21,176 nt of DNA from Fodinibius sp051746985 (GCA_051746985.1 JBNJFP010000046.1:1-21176); one strand, 5' to 3'. Counted from the stretch's first letter, positions 1-8,307 are shown. Numbers and translations: made by a program. The notes: generated by a model from the sequence alone, not told the origin.

Positions 1-44
1 CCGATGGTACTTCCCTCTGGGAGGAAGCGTAGGTCCCCGCCCGC
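1..44 (+). rRNA. rrf: 5S ribosomal RNA, 3' end (partial)
   Basis: The window opens inside a 5S rRNA gene. The bases CCGATGGTAC followed by a short hairpin (TTCCCTCTGGGAGGAAG) and GCGTAGGTCCCCGCC match the conserved 3' third of bacterial 5S rRNA (CCGATGGTA, stem, AGTAGG, then the strand that closes the terminal helix). The 5' part lies outside the window, so the helix pairing cannot be tested and the exact 3' end is uncertain by a few bases. A rho-independent terminator follows at once, as expected for the end of an rRNA operon. Confidence 0.85.
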
Positions 45-63
45 TCTCTTTTTTTGATATGAG

Positions 64-94
64 AAGGTGATCCTTAATAGGGTCACCTTTTTTT
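64..94 (+). terminator. Rho-independent terminator of the rRNA operon
   Basis: AAGGTGATCC (64-73) pairs with GGGTCACCTT (80-89), with one G-T pair and a six-base TTAATA loop. A run of seven T (88-94) follows directly. This is the strongest terminator in the window, and its position just after the 5S rRNA fits the end of the rRNA operon. Confidence 0.9.
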
Positions 95-143
95 GTTTAA
101 CCTGTAAAAGGTAGTCAAAAAGACCTTAATGGGTTTTTACCAA

Positions 144-165
144 GGTATATTATTCGGTATATTAT
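144..165 (+). repeat. Tandem 10-bp direct repeat upstream of the acyl-CoA dehydrogenase
   Basis: GGTATATTAT occurs twice, at 144-153 and 156-165, separated by TC, giving a 12-bp period. It lies about 70 bp before the acyl-CoA dehydrogenase start, in the leader that follows the rRNA terminator. It could be a regulator site or part of a promoter with duplicated -10-like elements. The sequence alone does not decide between these. Confidence 0.5.
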
Positions 166-234
166 GAGCATAAAAAAGGACGTTTTATAAATTGGGTTCA
201 GATGTTTTAACTCATTCTAAATTTGTTATTGGTT

Positions 235-1749
235 ATGGACTTTTCTGATTTTATCAATCGTTATAAAAATAAACTGCACAACTTATTCAATGTCGAAGAT
301 GATATTGATGAGCTGAGTGTAAATCGGGGATTACCTGATGATATTTTTGATGAAGTAATGGAATGTAAACCCCTTAGTGTTTTTATCCCTAAAGAGTACG
401 GGGGACGGGGAGCCGAAACGCATGAAGCTTTGGCTATGTTAGAAGCGAGCTCTTATGAGTCTCTGCCCCTTTCATTGATGATGGGAATAAATGGAGCTTT
501 ATTCCTACAGCCAGTTGCAAATTATGGAAGTGAGAAAGTAAAACAACCTATTTTTGATCGGTTCTTGCATCATAATAACATGGGTGGTCTTATGATTACC
601 GAGCCTGATTTTGGATCCGATGCATTACGTATGGAAACCTCATTTAAAAAGGTCAAGACTGATAATGGTAATGCGTTTACAGTATCTGGAACAAAACACT
701 GGGCAGGACTTACGGGAGCGGCTGATTTCTGGCTAATTACGGCACGTAAAGAAAACAGCAGTGGTGATTTAGGACGTGACATTGGTTTTTTTATTCATGA
801 TAGCAGACGAGGTGGTATTGAGGTTGAGGAGTATTATAAAAATCTCGGTCTATATATGCTTCCCTATGGTAGAAATAAAATTAATATTACGGTGCCTGAA
901 GAATATAAGCTGCAACCCAAGTCAATTGGTATAAAAATGATGCTTGATGTGTTGCATCGAAGTCGATTACAGTTTCCCGGTATGGGAATTGGTTTCTTAA
1001 AGCGGTTGATGGATGAAGCTATCAATCATTGCAAAGATCGCTATGTTGGGGGGCAAAGTTTATTTAACTATGATCAGGTCAAGAATCGCTTAAATAAACT
1101 GCAGTCATCGTTTACGATTTGTTCCGCAATGTGTGCTTATACCAGTGAAAACGTGCCATTGACAAAAGATGTATCCAATATGGATCTCACGGCAAATGCC
1201 ATTAAAGCCTATACCACCGATTTGATGCAGCAAGCGGCACAATCCCTACTTCAACTAACCGGAGCGAAAGGTTATCGTCTGGATCATATTGCCGGACGTG
1301 CCCTTATTGATAGCCGGCCCTTTCAAATCTTTGAAGGTTCAAATGATATCCTGTATCAACAGATTTCTGAGTCCGTTCTAAAAAGCATGAGAAAGCTGAA
1401 GCTCAAAAACTTATACACCTTCTTGAGTGATTACAAGTTAACACAACGGGGTGCTGATTATTTTTCAGACTTATTAGATTTCAAAATTGATCATACGCTG
1501 GCACAAGATCGGTTGGTGGAACTTGGTAAAATTTTAAGCCGGGTTATTTCTCTTGAGTTCACTCTTAGGATGGGCGATAAAGGATTTAACAAAAACTTGA
1601 TTGACAATACGGTATCAGTACTTACCACCGATGTAGAACGGATGCTGGCATCCTTTTCAAAAGAAAAAGCACCAAGTGTGGTTGAAGATTATGAAGAATC
1701 AAGCTCTTGGTTAGAATCCATTTTGCCACAGCACGCCCATAGCCAATAA
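235..1749 (+). CDS. Acyl-CoA dehydrogenase family protein
   Basis: FAD-dependent dehydrogenase expected to introduce the 2,3-double bond into an acyl-CoA thioester, passing electrons to electron-transfer flavoprotein. The 504-residue product is longer than a typical 380-residue family member, with an extra C-terminal segment of about 120 residues, as in long-chain types. The flavin/substrate signature TEPDFGSD is at residues 122-129. The C-terminal FEGSNDILYQQ has Glu367 at the usual catalytic-base position. ATG at 235 is preferred; a TTG at 223 in the same frame would add only MLLV, and neither has a clear Shine-Dalgarno sequence. It is the first gene of a three-gene run with a sirtuin and an SGNH hydrolase. 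Substrate chain length cannot be read from the sequence. The family call is sure; the substrate is open. Confidence 0.92.
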   Translation: MDFSDFINRYKNKLHNLFNVEDDIDELSVNRGLPDDIFDEVMECKPLSVFIPKEYGGRGAETHEALAMLEASSYESLPLSLMMGINGALFLQPVANYGSEKVKQPIFDRFLHHNNMGGLMITEPDFGSDALRMETSFKKVKTDNGNAFTVSGTKHWAGLTGAADFWLITARKENSSGDLGRDIGFFIHDSRRGGIEVEEYYKNLGLYMLPYGRNKINITVPEEYKLQPKSIGIKMMLDVLHRSRLQFPGMGIGFLKRLMDEAINHCKDRYVGGQSLFNYDQVKNRLNKLQSSFTICSAMCAYTSENVPLTKDVSNMDLTANAIKAYTTDLMQQAAQSLLQLTGAKGYRLDHIAGRALIDSRPFQIFEGSNDILYQQISESVLKSMRKLKLKNLYTFLSDYKLTQRGADYFSDLLDFKIDHTLAQDRLVELGKILSRVISLEFTLRMGDKGFNKNLIDNTVSVLTTDVERMLASFSKEKAPSVVEDYEESSSWLESILPQHAHSQ

Positions 1750-1776
1750 AAACATTGGCAATTTTATGGTGATAGT

Positions 1777-2463
1777 ATGAAGAAAGTAGTTGTTTTAACC
1801 GGTGCTGGAATGAGTGCCGATAGCGGCTTAAAAACCTTTCGTGATTCTGATGGATTGTGGGAGGGGCACAATATCCAAGAGGTGGCTACTCCGCAGGCCT
1901 GGGAAAATAATAAGGAACTTGTTCTGGAATTTTATAACCAGCGCAGACAGCAAGCCCATTCTGTTAAACCCAATGCCGGTCACAATGCGTTGGTTCGTTT
2001 GGAGAAAGCATATGATGTTACCATTATTACTCAAAATGTGGATGATTTACATGAGCGGGCGGGATCATCCGAGGTTATTCATTTGCATGGAGAGTTATCC
2101 AAAGTACGCAGTGTAGAAGATCCATCCCTGATTTACGATATCGGCGGTGATACTATTGAACTTGGAGATACCGCTGAAGATGGGGCTCAGCTTCGCCCTC
2201 ATGTGGTGTGGTTTGGAGAGCCTGTTCCCAATATGCAAACCGCGGCTGATATTGTGCCCAATGCAGATATACTGATCGTTATTGGCACTTCTCTTGTTGT
2301 ATATCCCGCTGCCGGACTTGTAGATTTGGTAGAGCAACAGATTCCAAAATTTATAATTGATCCGGCAACCCCCGACCTTCAGGATTTTTCCGGATGGGAG
2401 CACCTAAAACAAACGGCAGCTAATGGGGCACCAGAACTTGTTGAGAATTTGTTGGAGAATTGA
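1777..2463 (+). CDS. cobB: Sirtuin (SIR2-type) NAD-dependent protein deacylase, zinc-less CobB-like
   Basis: Removes acyl groups from protein lysines using NAD, giving nicotinamide and O-acyl-ADP-ribose; cytoplasmic. The NAD-binding GAGMSADSGLKTFR is at residues 9-22, TQNVDDLHERAG at 85-96, and the catalytic His in HLHGEL is His104. Tyr53 and Arg56 (FYNQRR) match the Tyr-x-x-Arg pair that lets CobB and SIRT5 accept succinyl or malonyl lysine. The 228-residue protein contains no cysteine at all, so the usual four-Cys zinc site is missing; zinc-less sirtuins of this kind are common in Bacteroidota relatives. The start is the ATG directly before KKVVVLTGAG. It begins 27 bp after the acyl-CoA dehydrogenase stop, so the two are probably co-transcribed, and acyl-lysines on metabolic enzymes are plausible targets. 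Confidence 0.93.
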   Translation: MKKVVVLTGAGMSADSGLKTFRDSDGLWEGHNIQEVATPQAWENNKELVLEFYNQRRQQAHSVKPNAGHNALVRLEKAYDVTIITQNVDDLHERAGSSEVIHLHGELSKVRSVEDPSLIYDIGGDTIELGDTAEDGAQLRPHVVWFGEPVPNMQTAADIVPNADILIVIGTSLVVYPAAGLVDLVEQQIPKFIIDPATPDLQDFSGWEHLKQTAANGAPELVENLLEN

Positions 2464-2498
2464 AAAGCGAACTATTGTACTAAAGGTTAAAGAAATTC

Positions 2499-3449
2499 AT
2501 GAGTCAACTTAAAGCGAGCAAAGAAGAAAAAGAAGTTTTAGAAAACTACTTACTTCAGTTTTTGAATCTTGAAAAACGTTATCCATTACTTCCCGGCATT
2601 GAAAATGAGGAAGCCATGGCTGGGTTGATGGGGTTAGAAAAAGAGGAATTGTCAAAACTGCGCAACCGACTTGCGGCCAATGCCAAGGAAGCAGCAGTAG
2701 AATTACTTGAAGATGAAGAGGTTTCGCAATGGATATATGACCTCCCTTTCGAGGAAGGAGATACCATTGTAGCCCTTGGCGATTCTCTTACCGATGATCT
2801 TCAAAGCTGGTTTAATATTTTTCAGCATGTATTGGAGATTGGCCTGGAAGATGCTGACCTCACATTTATTAATAGTGGAGTTTCATATAATACTTCGACG
2901 GATGCCTTAAAACGACTAAATCGTGATGTGTTGGATCACGATCCCGATTGGGTTATTGTGGCACTCGGGACATTTGATGCCCAGCGACTGCATGTGTCAC
3001 CTGATCGCACGCTTGTTTCTTTGGCCGATTACTGGGAAAATCTAAATACCATAGAAACCGTAGTGAATGAGGTTACCGATAAGCCACTTATATGGGTATC
3101 CCCCCCTCCGGTTATTACCGAGATGCAACAGCAAATGCGCCTGTTCCATTTTGATCTGTTTGAAGAGGACCTTACCCAGTACCGCGAAGTTTTAAGTGGT
3201 AAGAAGGGATATATCATCGATCCTCTTGGAGAACGAATGATGGATAAAGATGACAGCGTGGAAGATCAAGAAGAAGAAAAGCCGGGTCCGGCAGCTTGGA
3301 ACTATCTGAGTGATGGTCTCCATCCCTCGCTATCTGGTCATACAAATACCGTTAAAGAGTTAATTCGCTATTTAGCTTTGGCGAAAGATCCCGAAGAAGG
3401 AGCACAATTTGATACGCCCGATAATTATATAGAAGACGAAGAGGGGTAG
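2499..3449 (+). CDS. SGNH/GDSL hydrolase family protein with altered block III
   Basis: Predicted serine esterase or lipase-like hydrolase of 316 residues. The GDSL box (block I) is at residues 94-97, with Ser96 as nucleophile. Gly127 in NSG fits the block II oxyanion glycine. DGLHPS at 272-277 supplies Asp272 and His275 of the catalytic triad. Block III, normally GxND, reads GTFD (157-160), so the usual oxyanion-hole Asn is replaced by Phe. No signal peptide is visible. The first 80 residues are helical and charged, ahead of the hydrolase core, and an acidic insert lies near residue 250. It follows the sirtuin by 35 bp on the same strand. The substrate is unknown; an acyl ester or thioester is conceivable from the neighbours but is only inference. 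Confidence 0.82.
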   Translation: MSQLKASKEEKEVLENYLLQFLNLEKRYPLLPGIENEEAMAGLMGLEKEELSKLRNRLAANAKEAAVELLEDEEVSQWIYDLPFEEGDTIVALGDSLTDDLQSWFNIFQHVLEIGLEDADLTFINSGVSYNTSTDALKRLNRDVLDHDPDWVIVALGTFDAQRLHVSPDRTLVSLADYWENLNTIETVVNEVTDKPLIWVSPPPVITEMQQQMRLFHFDLFEEDLTQYREVLSGKKGYIIDPLGERMMDKDDSVEDQEEEKPGPAAWNYLSDGLHPSLSGHTNTVKELIRYLALAKDPEEGAQFDTPDNYIEDEEG

Positions 3450-3467
3450 TCTAAAACTCTTGACTAC
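3446..3467. other. Inverted repeat spanning both stop codons of a convergent gene pair
   Basis: GTAGTC (3446-3451) is mirrored by GACTAC (3462-3467) around a ten-base loop. The TAG stop of the SGNH hydrolase (3447-3449) lies in one arm and the TAG stop of the opposing gene (3464-3466) in the other. It may act as a weak bidirectional 3' end, but there is no T tract on either side. Confidence 0.35.
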
Positions 3468-4129
3468 AGGTTTAGCTGCAGCTCCAAAACATTAATGGCG
3501 GGAGAATAGCTGTTTTGAAATTCATTTGTCGATAGCTGTTTTTGTTCAATAAGGTGTGGATTTACCATTCCTATCTCAAAGGATTTGCCAGCATTTCTGT
3601 AGGTTAGAAGTCCGCTTACCGATTGCGGTGCAGAAGCTTGTAAGTTGCCTGGTTTTTCCGAAAGGGCAAATGCATCGATCAAACCAAATCCAAGCCCAAC
3701 CCAGGCTCCTGCTCCCGCTCCATATTGTAGTCCCTTGCTAACAGGCTCTTGCATAATAAGGGTTAACGAAGTACCAACGACCATGCCCCCGGTGGCTCCA
3801 TAAATGGTATCAAGCAAAACAATGATCGAACGATTTGTTCCATCATTAAAAGTACCCGAAATATAAAACTGTTCCCCCTTGTCAATTTGGGACATATCAT
3901 AGGCTCCCAATCCAATTCCATACAGAGTACCCGCCCCGAGGCCAACTTCTACGGGCCTAAACTCATTAGAATTTTGTAAAGCCATCGTTGCTCCGCCAAG
4001 AAGGACGCCATTCATGGCCCCATTAAGCGTACTTCCTCCCAACAGCTCAATAGATTGGGCTTTAACAGAATTTTGTGACAGAGTGATACCGCAAAAGATG
4101 ATAAGTAGTAATAGAAACTGTTTTTTCAC
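3464..4129 (-). CDS. Secreted glycine-rich protein of unknown function
   Basis: I do not recognise this 221-residue protein. It starts with a clear signal peptide: MKK, a Leu/Ile-rich core, and a likely cut after VKA at residue 24. The mature part has several short Gly/Ala-rich hydrophobic stretches of glycine-zipper character (around GAMNGVLLGGATMA, VGLGAGTLYGIGLGAY, GATGGMVVGTSL and GAGAGAWVGLGFGL). These alternate with polar segments, and it ends in ELQLNL. This could be a small outer-membrane or periplasmic protein. It has no cysteine in lipobox position, so it is not a lipoprotein. It sits 73 bp downstream of the SDR gene on the same strand and converges on the SGNH hydrolase gene. Confidence 0.75.
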   Translation of the reverse strand: MKKQFLLLLIIFCGITLSQNSVKAQSIELLGGSTLNGAMNGVLLGGATMALQNSNEFRPVEVGLGAGTLYGIGLGAYDMSQIDKGEQFYISGTFNDGTNRSIIVLLDTIYGATGGMVVGTSLTLIMQEPVSKGLQYGAGAGAWVGLGFGLIDAFALSEKPGNLQASAPQSVSGLLTYRNAGKSFEIGMVNPHLIEQKQLSTNEFQNSYSPAINVLELQLNL

Positions 4130-4202
4130 GACTCTTGATTTTAGTATCAGGTTAAAATTACTGGGTAATGTAGAAAATATAGCCTAAGAATCCCATTTAC
4201 AG

Positions 4203-4916
4203 TTATTCAGGATCTTCAAGTGAAACAGGTAATATTCTACCGTTGTAGAACGCAGATCCATCTAAAGCAAAATTTGCAACATAGTTCCCCATCTCGTTTG
4301 CAGTAACAGGAGCTTCAATACCGGGAAACGCCTCTTCGAGCATTTTTGTCTGTACTGCTCCAAGGCACAGCGCATTGGCTTTGATATTTTTATCAGATAA
4401 TTCCACAGCCAGGCACTCGGTTAAAATACTTAGTGCACCTTTTGAAACGCTGTAGGCTGCAAGTCCTGGGAATTTGGCACTACCCTGAAATCCACCCATG
4501 CTGCTAATGTTTACAATATGTGCGTCATTATTGAAATGAGGCAATAGCTGCTTTGTAATGTTTATGGCACTAACCACATTACTTTCGAACTGCGAACGCC
4601 AGTCTTCAAGCGTAAGTTCTGTAAACGATTTGTTAATCAGGGCACCAGCATTGTTAACAAGGATGTCTATGCCCGAAAACTCTTCGGTAAGTTGATTAAC
4701 AAGCCTATTTATAGCTTCAGGATCTGTTAGGTCCGCTGGCATGGCCGAAATATTAGCGTGTGTGCCAGCTAATTTTTTTAGGGGATTTTCCGAGCGTGCT
4801 ATAGCCACTGCTTGGTGACCATTTTCAGCAAGCACTTTACAAATTTCCCGTCCAATTCCACGGCTTGCACCGGTAACAATAGCAACTTTTGTCATAGATA
4901 ATTCTTTGTTTTTCAT
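4203..4916 (-). CDS. Short-chain dehydrogenase/reductase (SDR), classical type
   Basis: NAD(P)-dependent oxidoreductase of 237 residues. The Rossmann motif TGASRGIG is at 15-22, NNAG at 88-91, and the catalytic tetrad is Asn113, Ser139, Tyr155 and Lys159 (YSVSK). Arg41 just after the second strand suggests NADPH rather than NADH, so the enzyme may act as a carbonyl or 3-oxoacyl reductase; the substrate cannot be told. The first ATG (4916) gives a seven-residue extension before a second ATG at 4895 (MTKVAIV), which is the more usual SDR start. Neither has a good ribosome binding site, so the start is uncertain. Upstream, it diverges from the aminotransferase gene across about 150 bp. Confidence 0.88.
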   Translation of the reverse strand: MKNKELSMTKVAIVTGASRGIGREICKVLAENGHQAVAIARSENPLKKLAGTHANISAMPADLTDPEAINRLVNQLTEEFSGIDILVNNAGALINKSFTELTLEDWRSQFESNVVSAINITKQLLPHFNNDAHIVNISSMGGFQGSAKFPGLAAYSVSKGALSILTECLAVELSDKNIKANALCLGAVQTKMLEEAFPGIEAPVTANEMGNYVANFALDGSAFYNGRILPVSLEDPE

Positions 4917-5067
4917 GAAGGTACAAATCGAAAATCGTCCTTACAATGTGTATTTCTTTTTAAAAATTTTGATCTCCCCGCGTTGTTAAAGTGACCTAAT
5001 TTATTCATATTTATAGCCGAAATTATGATTAAACCATCCCAACATTAAGTTGCAATATAAGTTCTTC

Positions 5068-6189
5068 ATGGCTGATTCAATTGAGCGTTCTTTGGTGCCA
5101 ATTAATATTCGAGATCTATCGCCCTATGTGGCAGGAAAAACCATTACTGAAGTGGAAAAAGAGTATCAGCCCGCTCAAATATCAAAATTGGCATCCAATG
5201 AAAATCGCCTCGGTTGTAGCTCCAATGTAAAGCACGAAGTGGTTAAGGCCATGGAAGAAATTCAGGATTACCCTGACCCCGTTTCCAGAAAGCTGCGCGG
5301 TATGCTTGCTGATTTAAATAATGTGAAGCCCGAAAATATTATCATTGCAGCGGGTTCGGAAAGCATTATCGCAAACCTTTGCCGCACTTTTTTCCTCAAT
5401 CATGAAGAAGCTATTACCGCTGATGCTACTTTTGTTGGCTTTTTTGTTCAAGCCAATATTCGTGGCATATCTCTTAAAAAGGTGCCGGTTACAGCGGACT
5501 ATCGATTCGATCTGGATGCCATGGCAGAGGCTATAACGAATCGCACCAAAATGATTTATATCGCCAATCCCAATAACCCCACAGGTACGTACATTACTGA
5601 TTCTGAGTTCGAGCGATTTATGCGACAAATTCCCAATGACGTGTTGGTAGTCATGGATGAGGCCTATTATGAGTACGCAGAAGAAGTAGCAGACTATCCT
5701 CACTCACTGGATTACGATTACAAAAATGTGATCACGTTGCGCACCTTTTCAAAAGCCTACGGTTTGGCGGGTTTTAGGATTGGCTATGCCATTGCCGCCG
5801 AAGAAATTATTGCCAACATGATGAAAACAAAGCTTACCTTTGAGCCTACCACTCCGGCGCAAGCCGCCGCCTTGGCGGCCCTGGGAGATCAGCAGTTTCT
5901 ACAAAAGACCAAAAAAGTGGTCGAAGAAGGAAAGAAACGGCTGTATCAATTTTTTGAAAAGCACAATATTTCGTACGTCTCTTCTATTTCTAACTCGGTG
6001 ATGATGATTCTCTCCACCGAACAGCAGGCCATTGATTTTACTCAGGCTATGTTAGAAGAGGGCGTAATACTACGGCGCATCAATGCCTTTGGCTTGCCCC
6101 ATTGCGTACGAATTACTATCGGCAGGAAAAAGGAGATGGATCATTTTGAACGTAGTTTTGAAAAGGTAATGCATGCACTGGAATTCTAA
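5068..6189 (+). CDS. hisC: Histidinol-phosphate aminotransferase-type class I/II aminotransferase
   Basis: PLP-dependent transaminase of 373 residues with the HisC layout: an N-terminal LASNENRLG substrate/PLP segment, NPNNPTG at 167-173, DEAYYEY from Asp197, and the Schiff-base Lys229 in TFSKAYGLAGFRIGY. HisC converts imidazole-acetol phosphate plus glutamate to histidinol phosphate, and members of this family often also use aromatic amino acids. There are no other his genes nearby. The next gene is a 2-oxoacid dehydrogenase E1, 24 bp downstream, so a role in aromatic or branched-chain amino acid turnover is an alternative. ATG at 5068 is preferred over an in-frame TTG at 5050. Family sure, exact substrate less so. 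Confidence 0.85.
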   Translation: MADSIERSLVPINIRDLSPYVAGKTITEVEKEYQPAQISKLASNENRLGCSSNVKHEVVKAMEEIQDYPDPVSRKLRGMLADLNNVKPENIIIAAGSESIIANLCRTFFLNHEEAITADATFVGFFVQANIRGISLKKVPVTADYRFDLDAMAEAITNRTKMIYIANPNNPTGTYITDSEFERFMRQIPNDVLVVMDEAYYEYAEEVADYPHSLDYDYKNVITLRTFSKAYGLAGFRIGYAIAAEEIIANMMKTKLTFEPTTPAQAAALAALGDQQFLQKTKKVVEEGKKRLYQFFEKHNISYVSSISNSVMMILSTEQQAIDFTQAMLEEGVILRRINAFGLPHCVRITIGRKKEMDHFERSFEKVMHALEF

Positions 6190-6213
6190 GGAAATTTAAA
6201 TTATTTGAGATTT

Positions 6214-8307
6214 ATGTCCCCTGAGAACAAAGAAATGCCCGAGGTTATTTCATCGATCGACTGGAAGTGGTTAGCAAAGTTAATGCTCACTTCCCGGGCA
6301 ATGGATGATAAAGAAGAAAACGAATTGGTTCCCAACAAAGATGTACTCTACCAGTTTTCTGCGAGAGGGCACGAGCTCGGGCAAATTTTGCTGGGATCAC
6401 AGTTAACTCATCCACATGACGCAGCCAGTGCCTATTACCGGTCACGTCCGCTAATGCTTTCTTTGGGATTAAGTCTGGAGGATGCCATGGCGGCTCCCAT
6501 GGGAAAGTCGGGCGGATATAGTGATGGCCGTGATATCGGCGTAGTGTGTAATAAACCTGGTCTTGATGGTGCAACGGTGTTGCCTATGGCTGGAGATGTA
6601 GGTTCACAATATACTCCGGCTATTGGATGGGCACAGGGGATCGAGTATCACCAAAATGAGCTTGGAGAAGAGGAATACGATCGAGCAATATCAGTAGTTC
6701 TGGGTGGAGAAGGCTCGGTTGCCACTAATGGATTTTGGTCAGCGTTAACCATTGCAACCACACAGCATTTACCGGTTTTATTTTATATAGAAGATAACGG
6801 CTATGGTATTTCGGTACCGGGTGAATTCCAGACCCCCGGCGGGAATATTGCAAAAAACCTATACTCGTTTAAAAATATCCGCATTTTTGATGGCGACGGC
6901 ACTGATCCAGTGGAAGCAGCAGACCTTATTGGGCAATCGGTGGATTATGTACGCGACCGAAAGGGACCGGCATTGATACACCTCACTATGCCGCGGCTAA
7001 ACGGGCACTCCTACCAAGACAATCAGGCATATAAACCCAAAGAACTTATCGAACAAGAGCAGCAAAACGATCCACTGGATAGCCTAAAATCGTTCTTAGT
7101 GCCAGATTATTTTTCTGATGATGAATGGACCGAGTTAGAAAAAGAGTCTGAGCAAGATATCGAGGAATCTGCTGAGGCGGCCTTAGCGCGACCGGAGCCA
7201 AATCCCGAAGAAACCAAGCGATACGCTTTTGCAGAAACGGATTCCGATGGAAAGCTGGATACTCAACTTGTTGGTGGATTAGCCCCTGCCAATCATAAGT
7301 TTCCGGAACATTCTGAAACTCCCGATCCCGAAAAACAGCGAATAAATATCGTTGAAGCAATCCGCAGGACGTTGGATTACGAGCTCGGAACAAATCCCAA
7401 ACTAATGGTTTTCGGTGAAGATGTGGCTGCCAAGGGCGGGGTGCATGCCGCAACGATGGGTTTGCAAACAAAGCATGGTGATTCTCGGGTATTTGATACC
7501 AGCTTGTCGGAAGAGGGAATCATCGGACGATCGGTAGGCTTGGCTTATTCGGGGTTGATGCCCGTAGCCGAAATCCAGTTTCGAAAGTATGCCGACCCTG
7601 CCACCGAACAGTTAAATAACTGTGGGACCATTCGATGGCGGACCGCAAATCAATTTGCAGCACCCATTGTAGTACGGATGCCTGGTGGATTTGCAAAGTG
7701 CGGGGATCCTTGGCACAGCCTTAGTAATGAAGTGTTTTTTGCCCACGCCGTAGGCTGGCAAATAGTGATGCCCAGCAATGCCCAAGACGCGGTTGGCCTG
7801 TTGAGATCTGCGATGCGTAGCAATAATCCAACCATATTTTTTGAACATCGCAACCTGCTGGATGCAAAATATGCTCGAAAACCCTATCCCGGTGATCAAT
7901 TTGTGGTTCCAATCGGTAAGGCAAATAAATTGCAAGAAGGCAATGATCTTACCATTGTAACCTGGGGGGCAATGTGTGAGCAAGTAGAAAATGCAGTTAA
8001 TAATATGGAGGTGTCGGCAGATGTAGTTGATTTGCGCTCTATCATGCCATGGGATAAGCAAGCAGTTTTGGAATCAGTACAAAAAACAAATCGCTGCCTG
8101 ATTGTCCACGAAGATACCCAAACTGCAGGGTTTGGTGCAGAAATTAGCGCCGTGCTTACACAAGAAGCATTTAAATTTTTGGATGCTCCCATTGAACGTC
8201 TTACTATGCCTGATATTCCGGTTCCTTATAACGTGGGATTGATGGAATCAGTGTTGCCAACCAAAGATAAAATTATCCGAAAAGTGGAAGAATTAGTCGC
8301 ATTTTAG
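6214..8307 (+). CDS. Fused 2-oxoacid dehydrogenase E1 alpha/beta (branched-chain type)
   Basis: Thiamine-diphosphate E1 component expected to decarboxylate a branched-chain 2-oxoacid and pass the acyl group to the lipoyl E2. In this 697-residue protein both subunits are in one chain. The alpha part (about 1-290) has the ThDP/Mg motif GGEGS (164-168) through Asn195 in EDNGYG. An acidic Pro-rich linker follows (about 290-375). The beta part starts near residue 376 (NIVEAIRRTLDYEL) and includes FGEDVAAKGGV and EIQFRKYADP. Fused E1 proteins of this kind are widespread in Bacteroidota relatives and are sometimes misnamed tungsten formylmethanofuran dehydrogenase. ATG at 6214 is used; a TTG at 6205 is the alternative. 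E2 and E3 are not in the window. Confidence 0.9.
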   Translation: MSPENKEMPEVISSIDWKWLAKLMLTSRAMDDKEENELVPNKDVLYQFSARGHELGQILLGSQLTHPHDAASAYYRSRPLMLSLGLSLEDAMAAPMGKSGGYSDGRDIGVVCNKPGLDGATVLPMAGDVGSQYTPAIGWAQGIEYHQNELGEEEYDRAISVVLGGEGSVATNGFWSALTIATTQHLPVLFYIEDNGYGISVPGEFQTPGGNIAKNLYSFKNIRIFDGDGTDPVEAADLIGQSVDYVRDRKGPALIHLTMPRLNGHSYQDNQAYKPKELIEQEQQNDPLDSLKSFLVPDYFSDDEWTELEKESEQDIEESAEAALARPEPNPEETKRYAFAETDSDGKLDTQLVGGLAPANHKFPEHSETPDPEKQRINIVEAIRRTLDYELGTNPKLMVFGEDVAAKGGVHAATMGLQTKHGDSRVFDTSLSEEGIIGRSVGLAYSGLMPVAEIQFRKYADPATEQLNNCGTIRWRTANQFAAPIVVRMPGGFAKCGDPWHSLSNEVFFAHAVGWQIVMPSNAQDAVGLLRSAMRSNNPTIFFEHRNLLDAKYARKPYPGDQFVVPIGKANKLQEGNDLTIVTWGAMCEQVENAVNNMEVSADVVDLRSIMPWDKQAVLESVQKTNRCLIVHEDTQTAGFGAEISAVLTQEAFKFLDAPIERLTMPDIPVPYNVGLMESVLPTKDKIIRKVEELVAF

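Noticed and set aside
108..127. AAGGT/ACCTT hairpin after the rRNA terminator as a second terminator
   Set aside because: Five-base stem, ten-base loop and no T tract.
218..225. TAAATTTG as a -7 promoter element for the acyl-CoA dehydrogenase
   Set aside because: It matches TAnnTTTG, but transcription would start about three bases before the ATG, and the best TTG is 23 bases away, so the fit is poor.
5314..5703. 129-codon frame opposite the aminotransferase
   Set aside because: Antisense to the PLP-binding region of a clear HisC-type gene; no motifs.
7046..7471. 141-codon frame opposite the E1 gene, and similar frames at 7612-8061 and 7896-8192
   Set aside because: They overlap the conserved beta domain on the opposite strand with no domain match; shadow frames.
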